NCBI GenBank assembly: GCA_943192975.1
Contig: CALPCJ010000004.1
Location: forward strand, 62,001 to 126,000
Source: Senimuribacter intestinalis
GTDB taxonomy: Bacteria; Bacillota; Clostridia; Peptostreptococcales; Anaerovoracaceae
Length of the DNA stretch: 64,000 nt
Direction: 5' to 3'
The notes beneath the pieces were generated by a model. It saw nothing but the letters and a program-made list of their open reading frames with translations. It had not been told where the DNA came from and did no database searches. Shown piece after piece: positions 49,485 to 58,342 of the stretch; position 1 is the stretch's first letter, and the number at the start of each line of letters is the position of its first letter. The translations under genes and the position numbers were made by a program.

Positions 49485-49510
49485 AGAGTCGGAGTAATCC
49501 GGCTCTTTTT
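49485..49510 (+). terminator. terminator after GntR regulator
   Basis: AGAGTCGGA (49485-49493) / TCCGGCTCT (49498-49506) with one G-T pair, followed by TTTT. Confidence 0.85.
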
Positions 49511-49600
49511 CGTTGGAGCAATTCTTCTAATCGGGCAGTTCTTTTTTTCTTCCGGTCAGCATAGAGTTTTAGCAGGAATCATTTTGAAGGGAGAAGAACT

Positions 49601-51229
49601 ATGACTTACGAAAAGGATATACCGGAATACGCCCTGCAGCCGGCAAAAGCGCCGAAAACCGTTCCGGCAGAAGCCATCTATCATACACAGAAAATTACCT
49701 ATCCGGCGGAGGAGCAAACGGTTACTTATGAGTTTGAAGAGGACATTTTAGTGCCGGATACGAAACCGGATATGCGGGAAATACTTTTGATGGACGCAGG
49801 ATGTGACATTATGCCTACTGAGAAAAAAGTATCTCCCAAGACCGATGACCTTCTGAATATTACAGGAACGCTTACAATTCAGACCATATATGCTGCAGAG
49901 TCAGAGGAAAAAGAACCCATTTCTATTACCTCAAAAGTACCGTACAAATACCAGTGGAGCCTGAACCCGATGGCGCAGGCAGAAGGTGTGTTTGGTTGTC
50001 AGGTAAAAAATCTGGATTACATGATTGTCAACGAGAGAAAGTTTCGTGTAAAAATTACGCTGGAATTTACTGGGCAGCTGTTTTGTCAGAGAGAGTTTCA
50101 GTTTTTTGACGGGCTGAAGGATGAATCGCTGGAAACAAAACGGACTCAGGTTTCCATGACCTGTCTGGAACTGACAAAGAAAGATGAAGTCACCATTGAT
50201 GAAACCTTTAAGGGAAAAGACAGTTCACTGCGTCCGGAATACATCTTGAAGCAGGATTTTGCTATTACGGAAAACTACCGCCAGGTAACGACAGAGAAAG
50301 TTGTTATCAATGGATTTATTTTCTGCAGTCTGTTGTACTGCGCGCAAAGCGAAGAAGAGGGCAGCGGTTCTGTGATTTGTCAGCATAATCAGCGAATTGA
50401 ATTCACACAGTTTGTGGCAATTGATAAAGAGCAAAGAGGAAAGAACTGGACTGCGGTAAAGACTTCTTTTTCAGGTAAGAACCTGACTGTTTCCATTGAC
50501 CGTGGAGAAGAGGGAGAAGATGAGGCACAGTTTAGAATCAAGGGAGATGTACAGACACGAGTAGAACTTTATGAAATGCGGCAAAAGGATATCATTGTAG
50601 ATGCCTATCATTTGGATAAAAATTTCCAGTTTCAAAAGGCTAAGGAGCAGGTGTCTAATCTTGCCGGAGAAGCGATGGCGGAAACAGAAGTCCGGGAGAT
50701 TATCAGCCTGCCAGAAGGAATAAAAGCTGCGGAGACAGTATACTGCACCGGCACTGTGCAGGAGTGCAGCTGCAGTCTGGAACGGGGCAGAATTATAGCG
50801 ACAGGAAGTATCGCCTGCTGTGCGCTATGGAAAGATCAGGGCGGAGATTACCGCAGTACGAAAGTTATCGCAGACTTTCGCGGTACAATGGATATGGAAA
50901 AAGCGCAGGTTACGCAAAAAGCCAGCTGCAGACCGGTGGTAAAAAGCGCATGGGTGGAACTGATTAATGAAAAGCAGATTGAAATCAATTGTACTGTTTC
51001 TCTTTGCGCAGCCCTCTATGACGATGATGAAATGGCACTTCTCAATCAGCCATGTTTTATGGAGAAGTCAGCAGAAAAGCAATATCCGATGGTCATTGTA
51101 ACATTAAAAAAAGATGAAACTCTATGGGATTTAGCAAAACGTTACAAAACTACGCAGGCTCATATCAGAGACGCAAATCAGCTGGAAGAAGAGCCGACAG
51201 AAGGAAAAAGGCTGTTAATTATCAAATAA
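49601..51229 (+). CDS. DUF3794 (SPOCS) and LysM-domain protein, spore-coat type
   Basis: 542 residues. The N-terminal region (about 30-130) and a second one near 170-300 match the SPOCS/DUF3794 fold (FEEDILVPDTKPDMREILLMDA is the start of the first repeat), and the last 45 residues are a LysM peptidoglycan-binding domain (TLKKDETLWDLAKRYKTTQ ... LLIIK). This architecture is common in spore-coat/SafA-like proteins of Clostridia. spoIIR is next. AAGGGAG precedes the ATG. Confidence 0.85.
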   Translation: MTYEKDIPEYALQPAKAPKTVPAEAIYHTQKITYPAEEQTVTYEFEEDILVPDTKPDMREILLMDAGCDIMPTEKKVSPKTDDLLNITGTLTIQTIYAAESEEKEPISITSKVPYKYQWSLNPMAQAEGVFGCQVKNLDYMIVNERKFRVKITLEFTGQLFCQREFQFFDGLKDESLETKRTQVSMTCLELTKKDEVTIDETFKGKDSSLRPEYILKQDFAITENYRQVTTEKVVINGFIFCSLLYCAQSEEEGSGSVICQHNQRIEFTQFVAIDKEQRGKNWTAVKTSFSGKNLTVSIDRGEEGEDEAQFRIKGDVQTRVELYEMRQKDIIVDAYHLDKNFQFQKAKEQVSNLAGEAMAETEVREIISLPEGIKAAETVYCTGTVQECSCSLERGRIIATGSIACCALWKDQGGDYRSTKVIADFRGTMDMEKAQVTQKASCRPVVKSAWVELINEKQIEINCTVSLCAALYDDDEMALLNQPCFMEKSAEKQYPMVIVTLKKDETLWDLAKRYKTTQAHIRDANQLEEEPTEGKRLLIIK

Positions 51230-51284
51230 ATGTTTAGATTTCAGATTTCTGTCCATACTCGAAGATAGAACGGAGGTAAATAGG

Positions 51285-51854
51285 ATGGAAAGAATGAAAT
51301 CAATACTGAATTTAAGGTTGACACGACTGCAGCAGGAGATTTTGCTTTTGCTGGCGCTGCTTTTAATCTGTACTGGGGTGGGGATTTACTACATAAATCA
51401 TACGCCCAATGAACACCCGGGGATGATTCGCCTTCACGTGGTAGCCAATAGCGATTCAAAAGCGGATCAGGCGCTGAAGCTAAAAGTAAGAAATGAGATC
51501 CTGAAGTTTATGGACGGTCAGGAGACTCTTGATGGCGCCAGAGCGTATCTGAATGCAAATCTGGATACCATTGAAGAGATTGCTGAGGAGGTTATTGCAG
51601 CAAATGGGTTTGATTACCCTGCACGCGCAAACTTAAAAGTAACTTTTATTCCAGAAAAAAGCTATGAGGATTTGACTTTGCCGGCAGGAAATTATGAAGC
51701 ACTGAAGGTAACTCTTGGCAGAGGCGACGGTCAGAACTGGTGGTGCGTGATATTTCCGCAGCTGTGCCTGGTTGGCGAAGAGAACGGTACCGAAAAACTA
51801 GTTCTTAAATCAAAAGTAAAAGAGATTATGAAAGCTACTGAAACCGAAAGGTGA
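51285..51854 (+). CDS. spoIIR: stage II sporulation protein R
   Basis: A 189-residue SpoIIR, the forespore signal that triggers SpoIIGA to process pro-sigma-E in the mother cell. An N-terminal membrane helix (about 18-38) is followed by IRLHVVANSDSKADQALKLKVRNEIL, the hallmark of the family, and a QNWWCVIFPQLC block. GGAGG lies 8 bp before the ATG. Its presence supports an endospore-forming host. Confidence 0.94.
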   Translation: MERMKSILNLRLTRLQQEILLLLALLLICTGVGIYYINHTPNEHPGMIRLHVVANSDSKADQALKLKVRNEILKFMDGQETLDGARAYLNANLDTIEEIAEEVIAANGFDYPARANLKVTFIPEKSYEDLTLPAGNYEALKVTLGRGDGQNWWCVIFPQLCLVGEENGTEKLVLKSKVKEIMKATETER

Positions 51855-51894
51855 GGTGGCTTTTGCTTTAACGGAGAAGAGGATAGAATGCTGA

Positions 51895-51923
51895 TAGACT
51901 TGTTTCCGTTTTTGTGCTAAAAT
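51895..51923 (+). promoter_or_regulatory. promoter of amidohydrolase gene
   Basis: -35 TAGACT (51895-51900), 17 bp, extended -10 TGC-TAAAAT (51915-51923), about 36 bp before the ATG. Confidence 0.65.
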
Positions 51924-51958
51924 AAAATCAGTATAGGAGATATCGGAGGTACGAACTT

Positions 51959-53146
51959 ATGTTAGTATTAAAAAATGCGCGTCTGATTCCTGAACTGACA
52001 GAGGGGTATGACGACAAATGTGCAGACGTTGTCATTGACGGCACTGAAATTTTAGACATCAAGCCGGCAGGCAGCGTCAGTGCAGCAGAGGACAAAGTCA
52101 TTGACCTGAAAGGAAAGACTCTGATGCCTGGTCTCATTGAAGGACATCTGCACCTTGACCTTTGCGGGAAGAATACTTTTGAAGAAAACGTAGAACCGGA
52201 TTCTTACCGCGTTATGCGCTGTTTGCAGCTGGCACAGGACAACTTAAGAAAAGGGTACACCACAGTGCGCGATGTAGGCGATAGAAATAATATTACAATC
52301 GGTCTTGCAAGAGCTGTAAACGAAGGCATGGTGGTAGGTCCGGATATTTTGACCAGCGGTGTGATAATTTCCCCAACAGAAAGAGGCAATGAATTTTTCG
52401 GCACCATGTATGCCGAATGTGATTCTCCTGCGGAATTTACAAAGGCAGTTCGCCGCCAGTATCAGCTTGGCGCTGACTGGATTAAGATTATGGGTACCGG
52501 GGCAGTAATGAATCCGGGAGGGGAACCTGGCATGCCGATTATTTACGAGGAAGAACTTGCAGCAGCCTGCAGAGCAGCTGACTATGTGGGTCTTCCTGTT
52601 GCAGTACACTGTCACGGAACTGAAGCCATCAAGATGTGCATTCGCTGTGGCGTAAGAACTGTAGAACATTCCTCTATCATGGACGATGAATGTATCGAAA
52701 TGTACGCAAATACTAATCGTTCCTTCCCGATGCCGACCTTGTCACCGATGGTAAACTTCCTGGAGTTTCCGGAAGGAAAGCCAAAGCACTACGTCGAGAA
52801 AGCTGAAAGATTGCTCGAAACTTTGTTGCATGGCGCTAACGCATATAAGAAGAATAACATTAAGATCGGCTGGGCGACTGATGCAGGTGTTTATACAGGC
52901 AGCCACGGCAATGGTCTTTATGAGTTCCGCGTCAGAGTCAATATGGCAGGTTTTACACCGCTTGAGACCTTGATTCAGGCGACTAAGAATAACGCTGAGA
53001 TTTTGATGATTGACGATAAAGTCGGCACAATTAAGTGCGGAAAGCGTGCAAATCTGGTTGTCTTCGATGGAAATCCTGATGAGGATATCGAAGTCCTCGA
53101 TAAAGTGTCAATGGTAATCAAGGCAGGAGAAATTGTAAATTTATAA
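51959..53146 (+). CDS. imidazolonepropionase-like amidohydrolase
   Basis: A 395-residue metal-dependent amidohydrolase with HxH in EGHLHLDLC, the lysine to be carboxylated in DWIKIMGTGA, His in VAVHCHGTEAIK and VEHSSIMDD, and Asp in GWATDAGVY. This pattern fits the prolidase/Sgx9260-like group (COG1228). The substrate, often an N-acyl or cyclic amino-acid derivative, is unknown. GGAGG precedes the ATG; a monocistronic unit between its own promoter and terminator. Confidence 0.84.
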   Translation: MLVLKNARLIPELTEGYDDKCADVVIDGTEILDIKPAGSVSAAEDKVIDLKGKTLMPGLIEGHLHLDLCGKNTFEENVEPDSYRVMRCLQLAQDNLRKGYTTVRDVGDRNNITIGLARAVNEGMVVGPDILTSGVIISPTERGNEFFGTMYAECDSPAEFTKAVRRQYQLGADWIKIMGTGAVMNPGGEPGMPIIYEEELAAACRAADYVGLPVAVHCHGTEAIKMCIRCGVRTVEHSSIMDDECIEMYANTNRSFPMPTLSPMVNFLEFPEGKPKHYVEKAERLLETLLHGANAYKKNNIKIGWATDAGVYTGSHGNGLYEFRVRVNMAGFTPLETLIQATKNNAEILMIDDKVGTIKCGKRANLVVFDGNPDEDIEVLDKVSMVIKAGEIVNL

Positions 53147-53158
53147 AGCAAAGAAAAA

Positions 53159-53194
53159 GGCGGTTTCAAAGTAAAACGAAACCGCCTGCTTTTT
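53159..53194. terminator. terminator between amidohydrolase and proC
   Basis: GGCGGTTTC (53159-53167) / GAAACCGCC (53178-53186) then TGCTTTTTTT; A-rich on the left, so it can serve both convergent genes. Confidence 0.88.
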
Positions 53195-53202
53195 TTGAAG
53201 TG

Positions 53203-53997
53203 TTATAAAGTTTCGATTGCGTCTACCGCGTCAATAACTGCGCTGCGAAGCCCCCTGCGCTCCAAAGCAGTAACGCCGACGATGGTGGTGCCACCCGGAG
53301 AGCAAACGCCGTCTTTCAGTACGCCAGGGTGCATGCTGGAGGAAACCAGCATTTTTCCGGTTCCGACAATCATCTGACTTGCCAGCTGATAAGCAAGATC
53401 GCGGGACAGTCCATGAAGCACACCTGCGTCCCCAAGAGCCTCAACAAACAAGGCGGTTAGCGCAGGGCCACAGCCCGCAATGGTACCTGCAATACTGAAC
53501 TGAGATGGCGCAACGGATTTTACCAGACTGATGGTTTCTAAAAGTGTCTTGACAAAAGCAAATTCATCTTCGGTTAAAGTGTGGGCATTTTCTGCGATAA
53601 AAATGCCTTCGCCGGTGGAAACCGGTGTATTTGGAATGGTACTCAGATGATGAGTACCCGGCAGAAATTTTTCATAATCATCACTGAGCATACCTGCGGC
53701 AACTGAAATCAGAATTTTGCCCTGCAGCTTTTTGCAAATGGGAGCAGTGACTGGTTCAACCATATTTGGCTTTACTGCAATAAAAATGATATCACTTTTT
53801 TCAGCTACTTCCTCTGCACTGTGGCAAGGGGAAATGCCTCTTTTTCTAGCGTTGCAGCACAGCTTTTCGTAGCTGCCGCCGCAGGCACAAATCTGGTCTG
53901 GCCGCAGCGCTCCTTTATATAAAAATCCGTCGGTGATGGCTTGCGCCATATTCCCAAAACCGATAAAACCTAAGTTGATTTTGTTCTGTGTTAGCAT
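53203..53997 (-). CDS. proC: pyrroline-5-carboxylate reductase
   Basis: A 264-residue NAD(P)H-dependent enzyme for the last step of proline synthesis. Rossmann motif LGFIGFGNMAQAI at the N-terminus, IFIAVKPNMVEPV in the middle, and the C-terminal substrate region GVCSPGGTTIVGVTALE. Convergent with the amidohydrolase. It is preceded on its strand by a truncated gene fragment. Confidence 0.95.
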   Translation of the reverse strand: MLTQNKINLGFIGFGNMAQAITDGFLYKGALRPDQICACGGSYEKLCCNARKRGISPCHSAEEVAEKSDIIFIAVKPNMVEPVTAPICKKLQGKILISVAAGMLSDDYEKFLPGTHHLSTIPNTPVSTGEGIFIAENAHTLTEDEFAFVKTLLETISLVKSVAPSQFSIAGTIAGCGPALTALFVEALGDAGVLHGLSRDLAYQLASQMIVGTGKMLVSSSMHPGVLKDGVCSPGGTTIVGVTALERRGLRSAVIDAVDAIETL

Positions 53998-54015
53998 ACT
54001 CTATTGTCTCCTTTG

Positions 54016-54238
54016 TCAAATCAAGCCATGATGGGAAACATCTGCAGTGTTGAGCCAGTCAATCAGGGTTTGCTTATTTGTATTGTCGATTATTTTCAGG
54101 TCATTATCTTTCATAAACTCTACCATCTTTGGATAACGGGCTACAGAATCATTATACTTCCCTTGTGTTAGATAATACTTTATCATAGAACCAGAGAAAA
54201 AACAAGCTTTGCGGCAGAATGGAAGCTCATGTGTGTAG
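54016..54238 (-). pseudogene. truncated fragment, possibly GyrI-like/MerR effector-binding domain
   Basis: About 70 codons stay open leftward, ending at 54016 (...NTNKQTLIDWLNTAD). The stretch KYYLTQGKYNDSVARYPKMV followed by EFMKDNDLKIIDN resembles the helix of GyrI-like effector-binding domains (YxGxYxxxxxxYxxxxxWxxxNGYxI). No start fits a whole domain. The 5' edge coincides with the boundary of the alpha repeat at 54239, as though the gene had been cut there. Residues 54186-54016 could still be made as a 56-aa peptide from ATG 54186. Confidence 0.5.
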
Positions 54239-54459
54239 TGCATAAATTTAGAAAAAACCCTGAAAATATGCACAGCATCTTGAAAAAATGTGCATATTTT
54301 TAGAGCTTTTTCGCAAAATATGTAGATTTAGTCTGAAAAAGGCAGCTAAATCGAAGAGAAAAGTCGATTATAACTGCCTTTTCTGCATATAATTAGAGAT
54401 TTTCTGGAAAATATGCACGACATTGTGCATATTTGTGGCATTCTCATGAAAAATATGCA
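54239..54459. repeat. four-unit phased inverted-repeat element, family alpha, copy 2
   Basis: Units of 34 bp start at 54239 (TGCATAA variant), 54291, 54384 and 54426, each ending in ATATGCA or ATATGTA with half-motifs 27 bp apart. Spacings of 52, 93 and 42 bp reproduce the copy at 5855-6075 exactly. Outside the units the two copies differ. Confidence 0.82.
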
Positions 54460-54491
54460 CATCGCACCGAAGCCGCCAATCGAAAGGGCGC

Positions 54492-55217
54492 CTACTCCCA
54501 TACAGTCATGATACAACCATCCACATTGTTTCCAGAAATTTCGGTAATGATGCCGGCGGTCTCATGGCTAGCCTCGTTTGTCTCACTAAAGAAAACTGAT
54601 ATTTCTTTGTCTCCGCGTCGCAGAAGCATAGGATGACAATAAGTGAATCGGTGCAGATAATCGATATATTCTTCCAGACAGAAATTCATTTCCTCCATGA
54701 TTTCTGAGTGAGGATATCCCACGTAGCGGAAATGCCAAGGCTCGCAGGCAATACCGGTGATATGCTCTTTTTCGGCGGTGTACCGCTGGATAAAGCCGTA
54801 TCGGCTGGCAGTCTTGCGGAATTCAGCGCAGATTCCGATGTCAGGAAAATCCGGACAAATAAAATCAATTTTCGGCGCTTTTTTTGCGAGGTCGATGGCA
54901 AGACCGCTCTGGTGCTCACTGCAGCCCGGCTTTGCTACGTACTTTGCGGTGAAGGCAGCGCCGTTTTCTGTAAGGGAATCTTGGTAAATCTGCATTTGCT
55001 CAGAATAGGGTCTGTAGCCGCTGACCGGGACGATTTCATCACCTGCGCCGATTGCCCGAAGCAGCTGTAAAAGGCAGGCAGCAGCGCGGCGCTCCATGGT
55101 AACGGCAGGATAATTTTCCAGAATTGGAACGCAGCAGGGCTGCGCGCTTTGCTGCAGCGGGTGGTCGTGATTGACTAAAATCAGGTTGCCGCCAAAGGCT
55201 TGCATTCTTTCTGTCAT
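54492..55217 (-). CDS. vanXY: D,D-peptidase, VanXY/VanY type
   Basis: 241 residues, no signal peptide, so cytoplasmic as in VanXY enzymes. The zinc motif SEHQSGLAIDL (SxHxxGxAxD) and EPWHFRYVG carry the metal ligands and catalytic Glu of the VanX/VanY peptidases. It should hydrolyse D-Ala-D-Ala and/or trim D-Ala from pentapeptide precursors, leaving D-Ala-D-Ser ends from the adjacent VanG ligase. ATG 55217 lies 8 bp after GGAGG. Last gene of the cluster. Confidence 0.85.
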   Translation of the reverse strand: MTERMQAFGGNLILVNHDHPLQQSAQPCCVPILENYPAVTMERRAAACLLQLLRAIGAGDEIVPVSGYRPYSEQMQIYQDSLTENGAAFTAKYVAKPGCSEHQSGLAIDLAKKAPKIDFICPDFPDIGICAEFRKTASRYGFIQRYTAEKEHITGIACEPWHFRYVGYPHSEIMEEMNFCLEEYIDYLHRFTYCHPMLLRRGDKEISVFFSETNEASHETAGIITEISGNNVDGCIMTVWE

Positions 55218-55235
55218 AATAAACACCTCCTGCTT

Positions 55236-56285
55236 TTACACCTGCAGCGCCAGTGAAATCAGCTGCTGCACGATATCGGTATAGGAAAGACCCACGCCTT
55301 TTAGCATATTTGGATAGCGACTCATTGCGGTGAAGCCGGGAATGGTGTTGACCTCATTAAAGACGATATCGCCCTCCGCTGTGAGGAACATATCCACTCT
55401 GGCAAAGCCTCTGCAGCCTAAAGCTCTGTAGACGGCAGCGGCAGCCTCCTGAATTCGCAGTTCCGTATCAGAATCAATGCGGGCAGGCATATAGATGGTG
55501 GAAGTTTCCTGGGTGTATTTTTCGGTGTAATCAAAGAATCCGCCGGAAAGTTCAATTTCATCGACCCGACCTAAGGTCAGGCGTGAATCGCCCAGCACCG
55601 CACAGCCTACTTCAAAGCCGTCGATATTTTCTTCGATGATGATTTCACTGTCATAGGAAAATGCCAGTTCCGCAGCCTCAGCCAGAGCGGACGGCGATTC
55701 GACCTTGGTGATACCGAAGGAAGAACCGGCACGCAGTGGTTTTACGAAGAGCGGATAGGTTAGAGTCGAAACTGCTGCGGCAAGTTCTGCTGCAGAAGGT
55801 TTTTCGTAGAAATAGGCGGCTTTTGGCGCGTTTACGCCGGCAGCCTCAGCAAGCAGATGGGCGCGGTGTTTATCCATGCAGAGCGCAGAGGACATGATAT
55901 CGCAGCCAACTACAGGGATCCCGGCGAGCTGCGCTAGACCCTGCACGCTGCCGTCTTCTCCGTTACGACCATGAAGTACAGGAAACACTGCGTCAAGATA
56001 AATCGTAGAAATGCCGTCTGTGTCCACTTCGCAAAGACCGTGGACTTTCCGGTCCGGTGAAATAAAAGCGCTTCGGCACTGGCTTTCGTGTTCATACCAG
56101 GTATCGTTCAAAATGGCTTCGTATTCCCCAAGATAGCGAAGCCATTTGCCGTCCTTTGTGATTCCCACGGCGATGACCTTATACTGATCGGTATTGATGT
56201 GATTCAAAACAGCATAAGCGGATTTCAGCGATACTGGATACTCCGGAGAACAGCCTCCGAATAAAACTGCAATATTCTTTTTCAT
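55236..56285 (-). CDS. vanG: D-alanine--D-serine ligase, VanG type
   Basis: A 349-residue ATP-grasp ligase. FPVLHGRNGEDGSVQG, VGCDIMSSALCMDKHRAHLL and EVGCAVLGDSRLTLGRVDEI follow VanG of enterococci closely from memory, and the omega-loop FDYTEKYT has the EKY triad typical of D-Ala:D-Ser ligases rather than ordinary Ddl. C-terminal FNEVNTIPGFT is the metal site. It would make D-Ala-D-Ser for vancomycin-tolerant peptidoglycan precursors. Located between vanW and vanXY on one strand. A housekeeping ligase is not in view. Confidence 0.88.
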   Translation of the reverse strand: MKKNIAVLFGGCSPEYPVSLKSAYAVLNHINTDQYKVIAVGITKDGKWLRYLGEYEAILNDTWYEHESQCRSAFISPDRKVHGLCEVDTDGISTIYLDAVFPVLHGRNGEDGSVQGLAQLAGIPVVGCDIMSSALCMDKHRAHLLAEAAGVNAPKAAYFYEKPSAAELAAAVSTLTYPLFVKPLRAGSSFGITKVESPSALAEAAELAFSYDSEIIIEENIDGFEVGCAVLGDSRLTLGRVDEIELSGGFFDYTEKYTQETSTIYMPARIDSDTELRIQEAAAAVYRALGCRGFARVDMFLTAEGDIVFNEVNTIPGFTAMSRYPNMLKGVGLSYTDIVQQLISLALQV

Positions 56286-56288
56286 ATA

Positions 56289-57110
56289 TTAAACCCCTTC
56301 CTTGATTTCGATGTGCTGCGGCAGCGGATAGCCGATGACGCAGTGATTATGGTAAAGAATTTCCTCTGACTCACACCCCGTAAAGCAGCTGCGTTTTTTT
56401 CTCGCTACATCCGCTTCCTGATAGAGAACACCGCCTTTTCGGATATAGTCGCAGGAAGTGTTGTAGACCTTGTAGTCGTAGCACTTTTCACTTTCGCTTC
56501 GCACTGCGCCTATGATGTCGTCACCTTCAAAGGTAACGGAGATTTGAAAAGCATGGCAGGTATCATTTTTTACCTTTAAGTCCAGCCAGCCTTCGGCGAT
56601 GGTAGCGTCGATTCCGGCAAGTTCATTTGGATCAGCCGGTGGAATGGACTCGGTGCCGTGGCCGTGCCGCTCCGTTACGGTCAGAGGCGTGTGAAGAAAG
56701 ACCCAATAGAGCAGGTTGCTCAGCTGACAAAGACCGCCGCCGTACTCACCGGTGGTTTTTCCGTTGGACAGGCTGAGACCCTCCAGATAAGGCTCGTCTT
56801 TGTCGGCATCTTTGATAGCGTAGCAGAGAGAAAAGCATTCTCCCGGCTTAATGACAATACCGTCTACCTTGGCTGCAGCTAACTTCAGGTTGTGCACCTT
56901 ATTGTATTGGTACTGAATGTCGTAGCCGCTGTGCGTGTTGATCATCATTGCACGGCTTTTGAAAATTTCATAGGGCAGCAGCTTTTTCTGCTGCGTTCTT
57001 GTATAGATATTTCTTGATAGACGCATTCCCGTGTAAAAAAACAGCTTTCGCTGATACTGACGCAAGGGCAGCAGCCACGGAAAGGCTTCTGTCAGTCGTT
57101 TTCTTGCCAT
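56289..57110 (-). CDS. vanW: VanW-family protein
   Basis: 273 residues with the VanW core KPGECFSLCYAIKDADKDEP and GEYGGGLCQLSNLLYWVFLH. VanW occurs in vanB and vanG clusters; its function is unknown. ATG 57110 is used because GAGGAGG is 5 bp upstream; the ATG at 57134 precedes that ribosome site. It starts 3 bp before vanG on the message side and follows a large hairpin at 57138-57186. Confidence 0.88.
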   Translation of the reverse strand: MARKRLTEAFPWLLPLRQYQRKLFFYTGMRLSRNIYTRTQQKKLLPYEIFKSRAMMINTHSGYDIQYQYNKVHNLKLAAAKVDGIVIKPGECFSLCYAIKDADKDEPYLEGLSLSNGKTTGEYGGGLCQLSNLLYWVFLHTPLTVTERHGHGTESIPPADPNELAGIDATIAEGWLDLKVKNDTCHAFQISVTFEGDDIIGAVRSESEKCYDYKVYNTSCDYIRKGGVLYQEADVARKKRSCFTGCESEEILYHNHCVIGYPLPQHIEIKEGV

Positions 57111-57137
57111 GGTAACCTCCTCATAAAAACTCATGAA

Positions 57138-57186
57138 AAAACCACAATCCTTTGTTACGATTCAATCATAACAGGATTGTGGTTTT
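57138..57186 (-). terminator. terminator or attenuator between vanS and vanW
   Basis: A 14-bp perfect stem, AAAACCACAATCCT (57138-57151) / AGGATTGTGGTTTT (57173-57186), with a T-run at the leftward end. It separates the regulator pair from the resistance genes. I see no strong promoter after it, so read-through or regulated antitermination may be needed to reach vanW. Confidence 0.75.
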
Positions 57187-57247
57187 GAATCTTATAGACC
57201 TTCTGATGAGTGACTAACCATTTTTAAACGATTTTCTTACAAATTTC

Positions 57248-58342
57248 TCACAGAGGCAGGGCGACCTCAAAGCGAATGATATCGTTTTCGCTGAATGCGG
57301 TGATGGTGCCGCCGTGGAGCTCTACGATTTCTTTTGCGATAGCAAGCCCCAGACCGGCGCCGCCGCTTCTTGTTGAACGGGAGGTATCCAGCCGGTAGAA
57401 CTGCTCGAAAAGTCGCGTCAGCTTTTCTTCGGAAATCGTGTCGCCATAATTCTCAAAGGTGAGAAGCACATGGGGAGATGGTAGTTTTTCTACCTTTGCA
57501 GTAATGCGGATTGGGCTGTTCTCAAAGCTGTAGTTGACTGCGTTTCTTAGCAGATTATCGAAAACCCGCTGCAGCTTGTCAGGGTCGCAGCGAAGCATGA
57601 TACTGTCTTCTGACTGCAGCTGCGTTGTCAGATGTTTGGCGTCCAGCATAGGCTGAAACTCATAAATCAACTGATTCAGCATGAGGGACAGGTTAATCTG
57701 TCTTTTTTCTAAAGAGATATGAGACAGATTAAATCTGGTAATATCAAAAAATTCGTTAATTAAGTCGTCCAGTCGTTCCGCTTTATTCAGTGCGATATCC
57801 ATGTAGCGCTCTCTCATTTCCTCGGAAATCTGCGGCTCATCTCGAAGCAGGGTTAGGTAGCCGATGACAGATGTAATGGGTGTCTTCAAATCGTGAGCCA
57901 GATAGGTGACCAGATCGTTCTTTCTCTGTTCGGCCTCTCTGGCGGCTCGCTGATTGTTCATGGAAGAGAGTTTCAGTTGGTTCAGCTGACCTTCAAGTTC
58001 GGAAAGCTGGGGTGAAAGCTCCACCAGACTATCGTCCTGCCGGTTGACCGTCTCAGCTGCATCGACCAGTTCCTGAAAAAATCGGAAAGGCTTAAACCAG
58101 TAGTGGAAGAATATCACGACAAGCCCAATGCCATAGTAGGCAAACGCAACGAGAAGCAGATGCTGCTGCAGGCTCATAGCCAGTCTGTAAAGAGGCTCAT
58201 CTCCCTGCCATGTAAACATAGCAAAGGCAAAGGTGGACAGAATGTAAATGCCGATTCCGCTGAAAAGCAGAAGGATTGCGGCAGCAATCATTTTTGCAAA
58301 CAAGGTCCATGCCAGTTTGCGGCTCAGTGAATTAGTTTTCAA
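57248..58342 (-). CDS. vanS: VanS-type sensor histidine kinase
   Basis: 364 residues: two membrane helices (about 15-44 and 60-82) flanking a very short external loop, then HisKA with the H-box YLAHDLKTPIT (His150) and an HATPase_c domain (LLRNAVNYSFE, RSTRSGGAGLGLAIAKEIVE). With VanR it should control the adjacent van genes. The short extracellular part is as in VanSG/VanSB-like short sensors. Its start overlaps the end of vanR by 11 bp. Confidence 0.86.
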   Translation of the reverse strand: MKTNSLSRKLAWTLFAKMIAAAILLLFSGIGIYILSTFAFAMFTWQGDEPLYRLAMSLQQHLLLVAFAYYGIGLVVIFFHYWFKPFRFFQELVDAAETVNRQDDSLVELSPQLSELEGQLNQLKLSSMNNQRAAREAEQRKNDLVTYLAHDLKTPITSVIGYLTLLRDEPQISEEMRERYMDIALNKAERLDDLINEFFDITRFNLSHISLEKRQINLSLMLNQLIYEFQPMLDAKHLTTQLQSEDSIMLRCDPDKLQRVFDNLLRNAVNYSFENSPIRITAKVEKLPSPHVLLTFENYGDTISEEKLTRLFEQFYRLDTSRSTRSGGAGLGLAIAKEIVELHGGTITAFSENDIIRFEVALPL

